Below, one piece after another: positions 54,706-63,082 of a stretch of DNA of 64,000 nt (the first letter of the stretch is position 1; each line of letters opens with the position of its first letter). The notes below the pieces were generated by a model. That model was not told the DNA's origin. It searched no databases and was given only the letters and a program-made list of their open reading frames with translations. Made by a program: the position numbers and the translations under genes. Source of the DNA: Klebsiella variicola (GTDB lineage Bacteria; Pseudomonadota; Gammaproteobacteria; Enterobacterales; Enterobacteriaceae); NCBI RefSeq assembly GCF_000828055.2, contig NZ_CP010523.2:3100001-3164000 (forward strand). Direction: 5' to 3'.

Positions 54706-55301
54706 CACCCCGCAAAGCTTAAAAGCTGGTTTGCGGCGTTCTCAGCTTCCTGCAGGCTGTTGAACGAACGAGAGAGGATCCACCGCCAGAGAACATCGAG
54801 CGATGCTTTGTACAGTTCCTGGAATTCGCATTCGTCCATGCTGGCGAAAGAAATGCTGCGAGGGTGTTTTTTCAGTGTGCCATCCGGCAGCTGAATGGCG
54901 TCATAGTGGCCGGCTTCAACGATGACCCACGCCCGGTAAGCATCGAAAGATTTGCAAATACTGATATAGCCGGATCGCTTCTCGGCTATTCGGTCGAGAT
55001 ATTGCCCGGCGGCATCAAGTAACGCCGATTCACTCCCGCCATATGCAGCAAGGTATTTGGCGTAACCTGTGATAAGCCTGCGCTCGTTAGACGAGATCGC
55101 CCCGCCGGTAGGTTCCCAATATTCAAAGCCGAGATTGAGTAAAGCAAAATAGCGGCGGTGAAACGCCGGATTGCGGACAAGCTTAAAGTCGGCCTCCAGA
55201 ACGGAACCGAGCTTGCATTTTGATTGCAAGAAATCGCTGGTCTCCTGCGTGGCAGGGATCAGTAAACCTTGTGACTGCTTTATTAAGTGCAATTGCGCCA
55301 T
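54705..55301 (-). CDS. DUF1367 family phage protein
   Basis: A 198-residue DUF1367 protein starting MAQLHLIKQSQGLLIPATQE. LGSVLEADFKLVRNPAFHRR and FHRRYFALLNLGFEYWEP are the family hallmark; AISFASM-type segment and WRWILSRSFNSL end it. Located in the nin region where NinB-type recombination genes occur; its role is unknown but a DNA-recombination accessory is possible. Confidence 0.82.
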   Translation of the reverse strand: MAQLHLIKQSQGLLIPATQETSDFLQSKCKLGSVLEADFKLVRNPAFHRRYFALLNLGFEYWEPTGGAISSNERRLITGYAKYLAAYGGSESALLDAAGQYLDRIAEKRSGYISICKSFDAYRAWVIVEAGHYDAIQLPDGTLKKHPRSISFASMDECEFQELYKASLDVLWRWILSRSFNSLQEAENAANQLLSFAG

Positions 55302-55336
55302 GGTTTCTCTCCGTGGCGCAGTAGGTCAACGGTTGT

Positions 55337-55570
55337 TCAGGCCGTTGATTTCATATTATCAGAAGGCGGGATAACCCGGTAGCCGAGGCGATGCAGAAAA
55401 CTGGTCATTGCGTTGAGATTAAATACTCCCTCGTCCTCAAGCAGTGGTCGCATAGAAGTAACACCATTTGCCGTGTATACCAGAACCCGGCCTGCTGTCC
55501 TGATGCTGCCAACAACTTCACCTGTAGAACGTTTAACCAGATCGTAGTACTCATTACTCTCATTGCGCAT
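55337..55570 (-). CDS. LexA-controlled 77-residue protein (antirepressor candidate)
   Basis: A small protein starting MRNESNEYYDLVKRSTGEVV after a strong SD (GGGAGG). A perfect LexA box lies 29 bp upstream, in the promoter. The sequence (GRVLVYTANGVTSM, MTSFLHRLGYRVI) is unfamiliar and is not DinI. Because the prophage CI-like repressor lacks a self-cleavage domain, an SOS-induced small protein that inactivates it, as in Gifsy and 186 phages, would be needed for induction. That makes this gene a candidate antirepressor. This is inference from regulation and context only. Confidence 0.7.
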   Translation of the reverse strand: MRNESNEYYDLVKRSTGEVVGSIRTAGRVLVYTANGVTSMRPLLEDEGVFNLNAMTSFLHRLGYRVIPPSDNMKSTA

Positions 55571-55598
55571 CCCTACCTCCCGGAAGCAAAACCATATA

Positions 55599-55614
55599 CT
55601 GTGTTTTTATACAG
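55599..55614. promoter_or_regulatory. LexA box of the 55337-55570 gene
   Basis: CTGTGTTTTTATACAG fits CTG-N10-CAG, flanked by TA and TA. It lies in an AT-rich promoter region just upstream of the gene start. Confidence 0.88.
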
Positions 55615-56239
55615 TATAAATTAATGTTAAATCACTTACATGTGAAAATTTCACGGTAGCGGAAGATATGATGGCAGATGAAGATCGTCCTACAAGCCCC
55701 TATTTTCAAAGGAGATAATCAAAATCGAAACTTTGGTGCTTTTGTTTATTTTTACCGGTTGACGGAGGTAAAAGCTTTGCACGTTGGCCAAAAGCATATT
55801 TTGTGTGTTGTACAAGTCCCTATTTGATCAATGCAGTGATGAAATAGCAAAATATGATATTTAGTTAAAGTAACCGAAGGTTTTGCAGCATTAAAATCCA
55901 AATTATTTGGAAATATCCATATGACATATTGCACCGTCCTTCTGACAAAAGATGGGTAATGGTTAATAACAAGGAACAAGAGTTAATAAACACGGATGCA
56001 GGTTTGGTTAATTAGGTGGAACTTCTGGTGTTCTGCCTGCCATCCTCCTGATAGTGTGCGCCAGGACGAAAGCGACTCCTTATCGCAGGCAAGGCGGAAG
56101 CGAAGCTTAAGAAATCGTCGTGGTAGTTGTTGTCGCACGCGTTACTTCCAGAAAGCTAAAGTGCTTTATGTAGAGCGCAGAAGTCACCGGAGTTGTTCAA
56201 GCTCCGATGACATGGTTATGGCTGGTTGATAACGTAAAA
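55615..56239. other. 625-bp region without a supported gene
   Basis: AT-rich to about 55990, then GC-richer. Open frames of 75-77 codons on both strands lack an RBS and recognisable protein character. It may be the debris of a lost nin-region gene; nothing firmer can be said. Confidence 0.4.
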
Positions 56240-56473
56240 TCAATTTAATGGCTTCGGTTTATAAAGCTTGATCGCTTCCTCAAGTGATTCCTGTTTTATC
56301 TCGCTCTGGTGGGCAACCAGATAGTTTTCTCCTTCGTACGGATACACTGTTAAAGAATATTTTTCATTCTCTAAAACTATGGACCGTATTTCAGGAGGGA
56401 TTCTTCCAACATATGGCTGGCAAGTAACGTAAGAATCGAATTCGCCGCGAAAAACTAAAATTTGTCGCTCCAT
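56240..56473 (-). CDS. Small hypothetical phage protein
   Basis: 77 residues starting MERQILVFRGEFDSYVTCQP, with an AAGGAGAG SD before the ATG. KYSLTVYPYEGENYLVAHQS gives it a beta-rich look and the end EEAIKLYKPKPLN is helical. It is AT-rich with a good RBS. Family not recognised. Confidence 0.5.
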   Translation of the reverse strand: MERQILVFRGEFDSYVTCQPYVGRIPPEIRSIVLENEKYSLTVYPYEGENYLVAHQSEIKQESLEEAIKLYKPKPLN

Positions 56474-57004
56474 TACTCTCCTTATTTTTTATTCAATTCT
56501 ACCATTTCGATGTAGCGCGCATCGCTCGCTCGCGGAAGTTGTAAGCTCTGCTCGCGGTAGTAGCTAACTCGCTCCATGAGGTACTCGCGCAAGCGCTGGT
56601 ACCGCTAGTTCTATCTTGCTGTGTTTTTCCCCCAGAGTCTAGTTCCACTAGTATCCCAGAAATCTGCCTGGCAACCCAACCTTGACACCTCCCGATGACC
56701 ACCACAAACAGCCTTGGCAAAAACACTAGTGTCCTTTTTATGGCACAACCTAATCACGCCCCAGGACCGTGATAACCGTAGTTCCAGTGCAAGTTTGGCG
56801 GTGGCAGTTATTCCCTTTCTGACCATCGCCCTTTTTACAGCAGGACGACATTGCGATGACTTCATGCTGTAAATCCTGTGACACCCAGCCAAGGACGGCA
56901 CTTTCCATCGTCCCTGTTTCGCCCGGTTCGTCAGGGCATTTTTTTGCCTGGTGACTGAGTGCTACCATAACGGTATACTGCCATAAAAAACATATGGGAT
57001 TATC
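56474..57004. other. 531-bp region without a supported gene
   Basis: Several overlapping minus-strand frames of 72-96 codons (56611-56968) contain phrases such as HREVSRLGC that hint at a degenerate hok-like locus, but no hydrophobic Hok peptide is present. I treat the region as non-coding or decayed. Confidence 0.35.
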
Positions 57005-57751
57005 ATGTTAGAATCACTTAAAGAATTCACGACATCGACATTCAACACAGCAATGAATCGCGTTAAAAACCCTGCATTCGGTGCCTTCGCAATTTCATGG
57101 TGCGCATTTAACTGGAAGCAAATACTTTATTTGTTTTTTGCTGATAATGGGATTTACTACAAAATAGAATACATTTCACAAAATAGCAACTGGTGGAACG
57201 TAATTGTATTCCCTGCATTGTCGTCACTTATTTTATGCTTTGCACTCCCGTGGATTAATAATGCTATAACAAAATTGCAAAGCAAACCTCTTGATAATGC
57301 AGATTCAATCGATAACTTCAAACAGGCTAGAATGATTCAACGCGCTACAAGATTACAGCGATTGAAAGCCAAGCATGACGTGACCTATGAAAAAGTTAAA
57401 ACTGGTGACGAGAAAAAAATTCAAAAAATGAAAGAAGAAATTACAGAATCACAATCAAGAATGGGAGAAATAACAAAGGAGAGAGATGAACTTTCCCTAC
57501 ATCTTTCACAAGAAAAAGCTAAACTCAATCATGCTCTGGGGGAAAATAGCGCATACCAGGAAAGATATAAATCAATGGAAAATGAACTCAATAAGGTTAA
57601 TGATGAAAACCGCGAATTAGAATCACTCCTTGATTATAATATGCAATTTACACTTGGTAGTTCAACAGTCCCTGATGCAGTCAAAGCGCACCTAATAGAG
57701 GTTCATAATAGGGCTATAGAATTAGGGTTAATCGGGACAAGAAAAAAATAA
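57005..57751 (+). CDS. Membrane protein with long coiled coil, opposite-strand cargo
   Basis: A 248-residue AT-rich protein. N-terminal amphipathic part (MLESLKEFTTSTFNTAMNRV), then two membrane segments (GAFAISWCAFNWKQILYLF and VIVFPALSSLILCFALPW) at about residues 27-45 and 64-85. A long charged coiled coil (about 100-205) and a short C-terminal helix complete it. It lies alone on the plus strand between early genes of the other strand, with no RBS stronger than ATTATC. Such membrane-coiled-coil proteins in prophages can block superinfection; function is not established. Confidence 0.6.
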   Translation: MLESLKEFTTSTFNTAMNRVKNPAFGAFAISWCAFNWKQILYLFFADNGIYYKIEYISQNSNWWNVIVFPALSSLILCFALPWINNAITKLQSKPLDNADSIDNFKQARMIQRATRLQRLKAKHDVTYEKVKTGDEKKIQKMKEEITESQSRMGEITKERDELSLHLSQEKAKLNHALGENSAYQERYKSMENELNKVNDENRELESLLDYNMQFTLGSSTVPDAVKAHLIEVHNRAIELGLIGTRKK

Positions 57752-57808
57752 AAAATAAATCCCGCCCACGGGTCATACTAGCTGCTCACGTTGGGCGGTT
57801 TTCCTCCG

Positions 57809-57947
57809 TCATTGAGTTTTCCAGTAGGTTTCCATCCCCTGCGCCTTCTCAAGCGCCTCTACCAGCTCTATGGTCTCCGCTGGGGAAAGATGCTCACCAC
57901 ATTCAGCGTTTTTTGGCTGTCTGCGCCAGTTCGGTGATTTCAATCAT
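57809..57947 (-). pseudogene. Short Ea22-like gene with a one-base frameshift
   Basis: Starts MIEITELAQTAKK at 57947. The frame then stops, but in the next frame AECGEHLSPAETIELVEALE and KAQGMETYWKTQ continue to a stop at 57809. The switch sits on an A6 run (57908-57913); five A would give an intact 45-residue Ead/Ea22-like protein. Either true decay or a homopolymer error. Confidence 0.6.
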
Positions 57948-58182
57948 GGCTGGCCTCCTCGTGCAGCTGCGCGGCAATGCACGAAAAAAATGACTCCCAC
58001 GTATGACTGTTAAGAGCTGATGCAAATGCCGCGTTAAGAATTGCAGCATCACAGCCGTCATCGGTATAGAGCGCGATTTTTTTCTTCAGACGCGCTTTGG
58101 CTTCCTGCAGTTGCATACCCCGGCAGGCGCGCGGGATATACTCAGCAATTTGAGCGATACATTTTTCGTTCTGTTTAAACAT
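57940..58182 (-). CDS. Hypothetical early phage protein
   Basis: An 80-residue protein starting MFKQNEKCIAQIAEYIPRAC, helical, with LQEAKARLKKKIALYTDDGC in the middle. It overlaps both neighbours by 8 bp, which supports co-translation in the early operon. Family unknown. Confidence 0.6.
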   Translation of the reverse strand: MFKQNEKCIAQIAEYIPRACRGMQLQEAKARLKKKIALYTDDGCDAAILNAAFASALNSHTWESFFSCIAAQLHEEASHD

Positions 58183-58378
58183 GCTTCACCCCGATAGGCT
58201 TGATGGTGTCCAGCAGCAGCCGGCGGCGCGTATTTTCTGCAAAGTGACGGCGCCCGGTTTCTTTGTGGTAAAACTCGTTTTTGCCAACGACCCACATCCG
58301 CTCTGTCTGGTGAAGTTTTTTTACCTGCGGACCGTCTTTTGTGATCACGGTGCCGGTATGGGTTTTCACAATTGTCAT
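58175..58378 (-). CDS. Hypothetical early phage protein
   Basis: 67 residues from the ATG at 58378 (MTIVKTHTGTVITKDGPQVK), preceded by GGGAGG at good spacing. QTERMWVVGKNEFYHKETGR suggests a small beta-rich DNA- or protein-binding fold. It overlaps both adjacent genes by 4-8 bp. Not recognised. Confidence 0.62.
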   Translation of the reverse strand: MTIVKTHTGTVITKDGPQVKKLHQTERMWVVGKNEFYHKETGRRHFAENTRRRLLLDTIKPIGVKHV

Positions 58379-58743
58379 AAGGCCTCCCGTGATGACGATG
58401 CCGGCGTACAGGTAAAAATCATTTCCTGAATATCGAGGAAACGCTGGAATACAGGACAACCAAGCAGGCTGTAATTCATCCCTGACGCTGCCTTTGGCAC
58501 CATCCCTAACCGTTTCATGTCAAAATCGATGACGGCGCGCTGATCACGGAACAATCCCAAACGACCATGCCGGACAACCTCGCCGGTCGCTTCTGCTTCG
58601 GAAAAATACCGCTGGACAGTAGCGCGGCTCAGACCCAGTTTGTTCATTGCCTCGGCGGTCGTGAGGCGCCCCTGATGCCTGGTGATCCGAATCACTGCGC
58701 GGACGTACTCTCTGCGCTCAATTGCTGACAATGCTCTAGCCAT
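58375..58743 (-). CDS. DUF977-family winged-helix protein
   Basis: 122 residues from the ATG at 58743 (MARALSAIERREYVRAVIRI). The HTH segment GRLTTAEAMNKLGLSRATVQ with RYFSEAEATGEVVRHGRLGL and FRDQRAVIDFD are the DUF977 signature. These are small DNA-binding proteins next to replication genes of lambdoid phages. The role in replication or regulation is unproven. Confidence 0.82.
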   Translation of the reverse strand: MARALSAIERREYVRAVIRITRHQGRLTTAEAMNKLGLSRATVQRYFSEAEATGEVVRHGRLGLFRDQRAVIDFDMKRLGMVPKAASGMNYSLLGCPVFQRFLDIQEMIFTCTPASSSREAL

Positions 58744-58750
58744 ACATACC

Positions 58751-59500
58751 TCACTTAACGACACGCAAATGGCGCACGTTTTTGCGATAGCTGTCCCATT
58801 CAAAATTCACCCACATACCGCCGTCCATCTGGAGACGGTCAAGGATCCGCATACCCAGTGTTTCCTTCAGCGATTCATAGTTCAGGTTGGTTAGGATGCC
58901 GACAGGTCGCATGGAGGACAGCCGGCGATCGATAACCTGATTCAGGATGACTTTTTCACCGCTGCTTCCGCGCTGAATACCCACCTCATCCAGAATAAGC
59001 AGGTCCACATGGCACAAGTCGTCCAGCAAGGACGCCTCTGACTGCCCGCCGTCATAACATTCCCGAACACGCAGCATGAGATCCGGAATGGTTACCACCA
59101 GCACAGAGCGGCCACCAGCCAGCAGGTGATTTCCGATTGCTGCCGCCAGATGGTTTTTCCCGGTGCCCGGCGCTCCGCTGAATACGAAACTCGCAAACCC
59201 AGAGCCGAAATGCTGCGCATAACTTTTCGCCATCGAGAGCGCCCGACGCTGGCCTTCCGACTCAACCTGATAGTTCGCGAATGTGCAGCCGCGGTGCAGA
59301 TCCTGAATTCCTGCACGTCCAAAGATGTTCTCTGCACGTGCGCGCTGGTTTTGTTTTTCCAGTCCCTCACAGCGCTTACGGCCTTCTTCGGCTTGCCAGG
59401 CACGCCATTCATCAACGCTGCCGAATTTTGGCTGAACACCAGGGGGAATGAGTTTTTTCAGTCGTTCCAGTGCATTCCCGGTACCAATCATGTTTTTCAT
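58751..59500 (-). CDS. DnaC-like helicase loader
   Basis: A 249-residue AAA+ ATPase: Walker A SGAPGTGKNHLAAAIGNHLL, Walker B LLILDEVGIQRGS and sensor region GILTNLNYESL. Its N-terminal 80 residues are variable, as in phage DnaC/P proteins. It loads the host DnaB helicase at the phage origin. It follows the replication gene by 2 bp. Confidence 0.9.
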   Translation of the reverse strand: MKNMIGTGNALERLKKLIPPGVQPKFGSVDEWRAWQAEEGRKRCEGLEKQNQRARAENIFGRAGIQDLHRGCTFANYQVESEGQRRALSMAKSYAQHFGSGFASFVFSGAPGTGKNHLAAAIGNHLLAGGRSVLVVTIPDLMLRVRECYDGGQSEASLLDDLCHVDLLILDEVGIQRGSSGEKVILNQVIDRRLSSMRPVGILTNLNYESLKETLGMRILDRLQMDGGMWVNFEWDSYRKNVRHLRVVK

Positions 59501-59502
59501 CG

Positions 59503-60390
59503 CTACCCCCTGAATCCCGATGGGATGGTTTTGTCAGGTTCCGAAATCTGATTGGGATCTCGTGCGCCTGGCGCCTGCTGAATCGCCCACGGCTCGCTGA
59601 AATGCATACCAGGGCCAAAAAACGTTTTCGCCTGTTTCACGTACTGCGTGTTCAGGATTCCCTCGGCTTTAACGAAAGCCGCGTAACGTTCCACGCCGGA
59701 GAGGATTTCCGCCGTAGTGGTTCCATCCCTGATTCGGGCATTCCAGGCTTTGAAGGCATCGGATTTGCTGTTACCACCTGCCCGCCGGGGATAAACCGAC
59801 CAAACCTGCTCGAACTCATTCGGGTATATTTTTTGGGGTTCAGGTATTTCGCGTTCGTCCTGGTTCTGATCGTCTGGAGGTGTGGCGGAGCCATGCCCCG
59901 AACTATCTTCTTCCTGATCCTGTTCCTGCTCCTGATCCTGTTCCTGGTTAAGGAACGGTTCGAGAACCCTTTCGGAACCCTTTAGTTTTGCGATACCAAT
60001 GTGGGATATTGCCGAGGCTAAAACCCGCGCCAGCTCTGGCTTCACCGTAGATTTGTCCGGGACCTGATCAAACAAACGAAGTGCTGCAATTCCCTGGTTT
60101 GGGTTTTCAACTGAATTCCAGGTTAGAAAGTTACGAATTAGCACCCATTTCGATGACGAATCACGCGTTGCGAAACCGTTAGCCGATAGCTCATCAAACC
60201 CTTTCGAAACCCTTTCAGGAGTCCAGGCTAAGTCTTCCGAAACGTATCCATCAGGCAGCCGGAAACACCCAATCATGTTCGTGTGTTGCCCGGTGAGCAG
60301 ATACAGTGCCAGCAACCTGGCATCATCCGATACCCGGCGCATTCCATCGCTTATCCAAAATGATGTATGCACCTTGCCGTAATCACGCAT
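59503..60390 (-). CDS. Phage replication initiation protein (O/YdaU-like)
   Basis: A 295-residue protein starting MRDYGKVHTSFWISDGMRRV. The N-terminal 100 residues are a winged-helix DNA-binding region with RVSDDARLLALYLLTGQHTN and FLTWNSVENPNQG. A Gln/Asp/Glu-rich linker (EQDQEQEQDQEED) is encoded by tandem repeats, which could serve as origin iterons like lambda ori inside O. A C-terminal FEQVWSVYPRRAGGNSKSDA domain binds the loader or helicase in related proteins. Confidence 0.85.
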   Translation of the reverse strand: MRDYGKVHTSFWISDGMRRVSDDARLLALYLLTGQHTNMIGCFRLPDGYVSEDLAWTPERVSKGFDELSANGFATRDSSSKWVLIRNFLTWNSVENPNQGIAALRLFDQVPDKSTVKPELARVLASAISHIGIAKLKGSERVLEPFLNQEQDQEQEQDQEEDSSGHGSATPPDDQNQDEREIPEPQKIYPNEFEQVWSVYPRRAGGNSKSDAFKAWNARIRDGTTTAEILSGVERYAAFVKAEGILNTQYVKQAKTFFGPGMHFSEPWAIQQAPGARDPNQISEPDKTIPSGFRG

Positions 60391-60407
60391 AGAGACCCCG
60401 TTGTTGC

Positions 60408-61202
60408 TTAAACTGGTGTGTTTTCATCACCAAGCACCCACAGCAAAGCCGCTGCGTATTCGCCGCTGGCGGTTTGAAGTTGCAGGGTGATTTCCTTACG
60501 GGATTTGAGACGCGGCTTTGTGTCGCCGAGGACAGCGCGCTGACGGCGAGCTTTCTCGTGGCCAGTTACACCCTCTGCCGCTGCCTCTAACTGTTTGACC
60601 GTTTCCCGTTGCTTTTCCGGTGGCATATCGACCAGCTGACGCGCTTGAGTGACAGTGACTTTTCCAGCCTCAACCGCCGCCTGGACGGCCTGCGTTGCAT
60701 CCAGTAGAGCCACGGTTGCCTGTACCGTTTTTACGCTGCAGCCAAAAAGCAGGGCAATGTCATTTTCGTCATGACCGTATTCCATTTGCTGAGCCATTTT
60801 TTTGGCCCGGCCCAGTGGGGTGTCTGGTTGCGTTATCTCGTTTTCGCTGACCATGTATTTGGCCATTTGAATTGCTGAGCCGCGCTTAGCTATACCTGGT
60901 ACCGGCCAGGGTTCCAGCCCTGCCCGTTTTCTCCTGGCGTTTGCTTCCTTAGCGTTCTTTACGCGCTGCCGACCTGCCACCACGCAGGTTTTCCCTGTCT
61001 CCGGGTCCTTCCACACGATAATCGGTTCGAGTACCCCAAGTTCCATGATGTTGAGGATCACAGCTTCACTAAGCGGTAGGTGTACTCTTTCGTCGTACAG
61101 CGGGTGTGTTGTATCGGTAACCAGATGCAAACTTTCCGGTTCGAAAAACAGAACATTGCTTTTGCCGCTGGCGCCGTATGCGTCGATAGAATTTTTAGCC
61201 AT
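60408..61202 (-). CDS. ParB/Srx-domain phage protein
   Basis: A 264-residue protein with an N-terminal ParB-like nuclease/CTPase-type domain (LSEAVILNIMELGVLEPIIV and CVVAGRQRVKNAKEANARRK) and a KorB/HTH region (DENDIALLFGCSVKTVQATV). Related proteins occur in the early region of Rac-type lambdoid prophages. It may act in partition or replication control, unproven. Lies 17 bp upstream of the initiator gene. Confidence 0.82.
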   Translation of the reverse strand: MAKNSIDAYGASGKSNVLFFEPESLHLVTDTTHPLYDERVHLPLSEAVILNIMELGVLEPIIVWKDPETGKTCVVAGRQRVKNAKEANARRKRAGLEPWPVPGIAKRGSAIQMAKYMVSENEITQPDTPLGRAKKMAQQMEYGHDENDIALLFGCSVKTVQATVALLDATQAVQAAVEAGKVTVTQARQLVDMPPEKQRETVKQLEAAAEGVTGHEKARRQRAVLGDTKPRLKSRKEITLQLQTASGEYAAALLWVLGDENTPV

Positions 61203-61331
61203 GGGCGCCCCCGTTATTGAAATTCAGTTGGTTCGTGTTCATAATTTCCCCTGTGAATTGATCCAGTTAATTCGCAACGAAAGCCGTAGGTGTTGCAGCA
61301 CCGCGGCTTTCACCTTTTTTGATATTCCCCA

Positions 61332-61868
61332 TTACAGAGCTCCCAGCATTGAAGTGACAATGGCCATCAGTGGCGCTGTTAACTCCGGGTCTATGCGGAA
61401 CATCTCGACTATTCCCTCGCTCAGTTCTTTCAGCTTCTGATGGCGTGGTGCCCCCATAGCAACGGCAACCTTCGCTTCGCTGGTTTCTTTCTCCAGACGA
61501 GCCAGTCGGGACATAAAACTCTCTTCGGGCAATAAGCGGTGACGGTACTCCAGCGGAAGAACGGCCATGATTGCCGGAGTAAGAAGACGAACGTACTCGC
61601 GATAGCGCTCAGACTCGGCCGGGTTGTCCAGGTAGCGAAAAAGCTTCTGTCGGGCTCGGCTTATGTCTTCAGGAAAGTCGATCTCCTCGCCACCCTGGTT
61701 CCGCCACTCATCGATGATATGTGCCGACACAACATCCTGACCTTCAGCCGCTGCCCAGGCGCGAACGGCGGAGCGAATGTTGTCGTGCTCTGCCATTATC
61801 GGCTGATTTCGCTTTATCAAAGCGCCAGTCTTGAATCCGGTATTTTGTTGAAAGGACATGATATGCAT
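61332..61868 (-). CDS. YdaT-like early regulator (CII position)
   Basis: A 178-residue protein of the YdaT family, from ATG 61868 preceded by GGAAGG. AEHDNIRSAVRAWAAAEGQD and QKLFRYLDNPAESERYREYV are characteristic. In Rac the ydaS-ydaT pair takes the cro-cII place and overexpressed YdaT is toxic. It is the second gene of the pR operon, 2 bp after the ydaS-like gene. Confidence 0.8.
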   Translation of the reverse strand: MHIMSFQQNTGFKTGALIKRNQPIMAEHDNIRSAVRAWAAAEGQDVVSAHIIDEWRNQGGEEIDFPEDISRARQKLFRYLDNPAESERYREYVRLLTPAIMAVLPLEYRHRLLPEESFMSRLARLEKETSEAKVAVAMGAPRHQKLKELSEGIVEMFRIDPELTAPLMAIVTSMLGAL

Positions 61869-61870
61869 GG

Positions 61871-62098
61871 TCAGCCTTCCTGTTTCGGCAGGCCGTCTGT
61901 TGGATTTGGATAGAGATCTGGGCGCAATTCGTGGGGAGTTACGCCTGTTATGTTGAAAATAGGGAAGATGTAGCTTGGCGGGACGATCCCATGATTCCGA
62001 TTCTTCCAGTGACTAACGGACATACTAGTTACACCAAGCGCAATACTTAGTTTCCTAGCTGAACCAGCGGCTTTTATTGCTTTATCTAGTGCGGACAT
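61871..62098 (-). CDS. YdaS/Cro-like regulator
   Basis: A 75-residue HTH protein starting MSALDKAIKAAGSARKLSIA with LGVTSMSVSHWKNRNHGIVP, the YdaS/Cro fold. SD CAGGAG precedes the ATG. It is the first gene rightward of the immunity operators in phage sense and probably binds the same 15-bp sites as the CI-like repressor, opposing it. Confidence 0.85.
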   Translation of the reverse strand: MSALDKAIKAAGSARKLSIALGVTSMSVSHWKNRNHGIVPPSYIFPIFNITGVTPHELRPDLYPNPTDGLPKQEG

Positions 62099-62122
62099 GA
62101 GTTTCTCCTGTTTAACAACAAG

Positions 62123-62151
62123 AGTAAACCACAGATTTATACTCTATGCAA
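62123..62151 (-). promoter_or_regulatory. pR-type promoter for the ydaS operon
   Basis: Minus strand TTGCAT (62146-62151), 17 bp, TTTACT (62123-62128). Both boxes overlap operators at 62125 and 62149, so repressor binding would shut it off. Confidence 0.7.
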
Positions 62152-62187
62152 ATTCTGGATTTATTGTGTGTATAAACCAAATATTTA
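62125..62187. promoter_or_regulatory. OR-like array of three 15-bp operators
   Basis: TAAACCACAGATTTA (62125-62139), CAAATTCTGGATTTA (62149-62163) and TAAACCAAATATTTA (62173-62187) begin exactly 24 bp apart. They are partly palindromic (TAAAyC...GATTTA). They lie in the 99 bp between the divergent ydaS-like and cI-like genes and match three sites at 63626-63687. Confidence 0.8.
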
Positions 62188-62197
62188 CAATGATTCT

Positions 62198-62581
62198 ATG
62201 AGAAAAGAAGAACCCAACCTCGTTCTGGTAGAACGCCTTACCGAGATCACTGATCGCGGCGTTACCAAGGCAGACATGGCACGAATAGCTGGAGTCACCC
62301 CTCAGGCCGTGAACGGCTGGTTCAAGAAAGGCGTGATTAGTAAGAAATCAGCACTAGCAATAGCCGACGCTGTTGGTATTTCTGTCGCCTGGCTACTCGG
62401 AGAAGACGTTGGTGAGAAAGACGGACTTAAGCCGGATGAACAGCGTCTACTAGAGCTCTATCGCCAACTGCCAGAAGAAGAACAGCAGAACATATTGCGG
62501 ATTGTGTCGTTGCGGCTGAAGGAACTCGATGAGCTGTATGCAAAGTATATGGGGCGAAGGATAAAGGGTGATGCAGAGTAG
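62198..62581 (+). CDS. Short CI-like prophage repressor without peptidase domain
   Basis: 127 residues from the ATG at 62198 (MRKEEPNLVLVERLTEITDR); a GTG 30 bp upstream would overlap the third operator. The HTH VTKADMARIAGVTPQAVNGW with KKGVISKKSALAIADAVGIS and VAWLLGED is clear. The C-terminal 60 residues are helical (LLELYRQLPEEEQQNILRIV) and there is no S24 Ser/Lys self-cleavage domain. So SOS induction by RecA-driven cleavage is not expected. TATAAA at 62171 probably serves as its -10 box, giving a very short leader. Confidence 0.85.
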   Translation: MRKEEPNLVLVERLTEITDRGVTKADMARIAGVTPQAVNGWFKKGVISKKSALAIADAVGISVAWLLGEDVGEKDGLKPDEQRLLELYRQLPEEEQQNILRIVSLRLKELDELYAKYMGRRIKGDAE

Positions 62582-62614
62582 ACGGGTTACAAACAGAACT
62601 ACCAGGGGAGTGAA

Positions 62615-63082
62615 GTGATAAATTCTACTGCTAAAATTGCATATGCTTATGTTTCTAGAGATCATCACTCCATCCATGAAGATAGCTTTTTAGCTCCAAC
62701 ACCGTATCTTTTTTTACCGGATAACGAGACGATACTTCACGTTACTATTGAATTCGGTCTTATCGGTCTAAGTGATGATCATTTTTACTCTTTATTTACA
62801 AGATTCTACGACTCGCAAGGAATTGAGGTTGGCTACCCTAACGACATAACCGAACCTAATAAGTATGCGACTTTTTTTGCTAAAACTGGTGAGTTTGCTC
62901 TTTCCACCTCTTCGACCGAAAGATTCAGGGTCGAAGGTAACGGTTACTACAGAGTTGCGATCACATTGTATGAGTATGGTTCTGAATACAAAGATAAAGA
63001 TTTAACAACTTTATGTGATTCGGCAAACATTGCGCACACATATGATATTTATGTGGCAGTAGCGTCAGAATGGAGTGAGTAA
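62615..63082 (+). CDS. First gene of a rex-like operon behind cI, unknown function
   Basis: 155 residues with a GTG start preceded by AGGGGAG. The protein is beta-rich (ILHVTIEFGLIGLSDDHFYS, SSTERFRVEGNGYYRVAITL) with no signal peptide or known motif. It is AT-rich, 33 bp after the repressor and 1-bp overlapped (TAATG) with the next gene, so it is expressed in the lysogen with cI. By position it corresponds to rexA of lambda; sequence similarity to RexA is not evident. Confidence 0.65.
   Translation: MINSTAKIAYAYVSRDHHSIHEDSFLAPTPYLFLPDNETILHVTIEFGLIGLSDDHFYSLFTRFYDSQGIEVGYPNDITEPNKYATFFAKTGEFALSTSSTERFRVEGNGYYRVAITLYEYGSEYKDKDLTTLCDSANIAHTYDIYVAVASEWSE

Noticed and set aside
56611..56968. 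Possible hok-like locus
   Set aside because: Short phrases such as HREV are present but no hydrophobic Hok peptide or leader structure could be shown.
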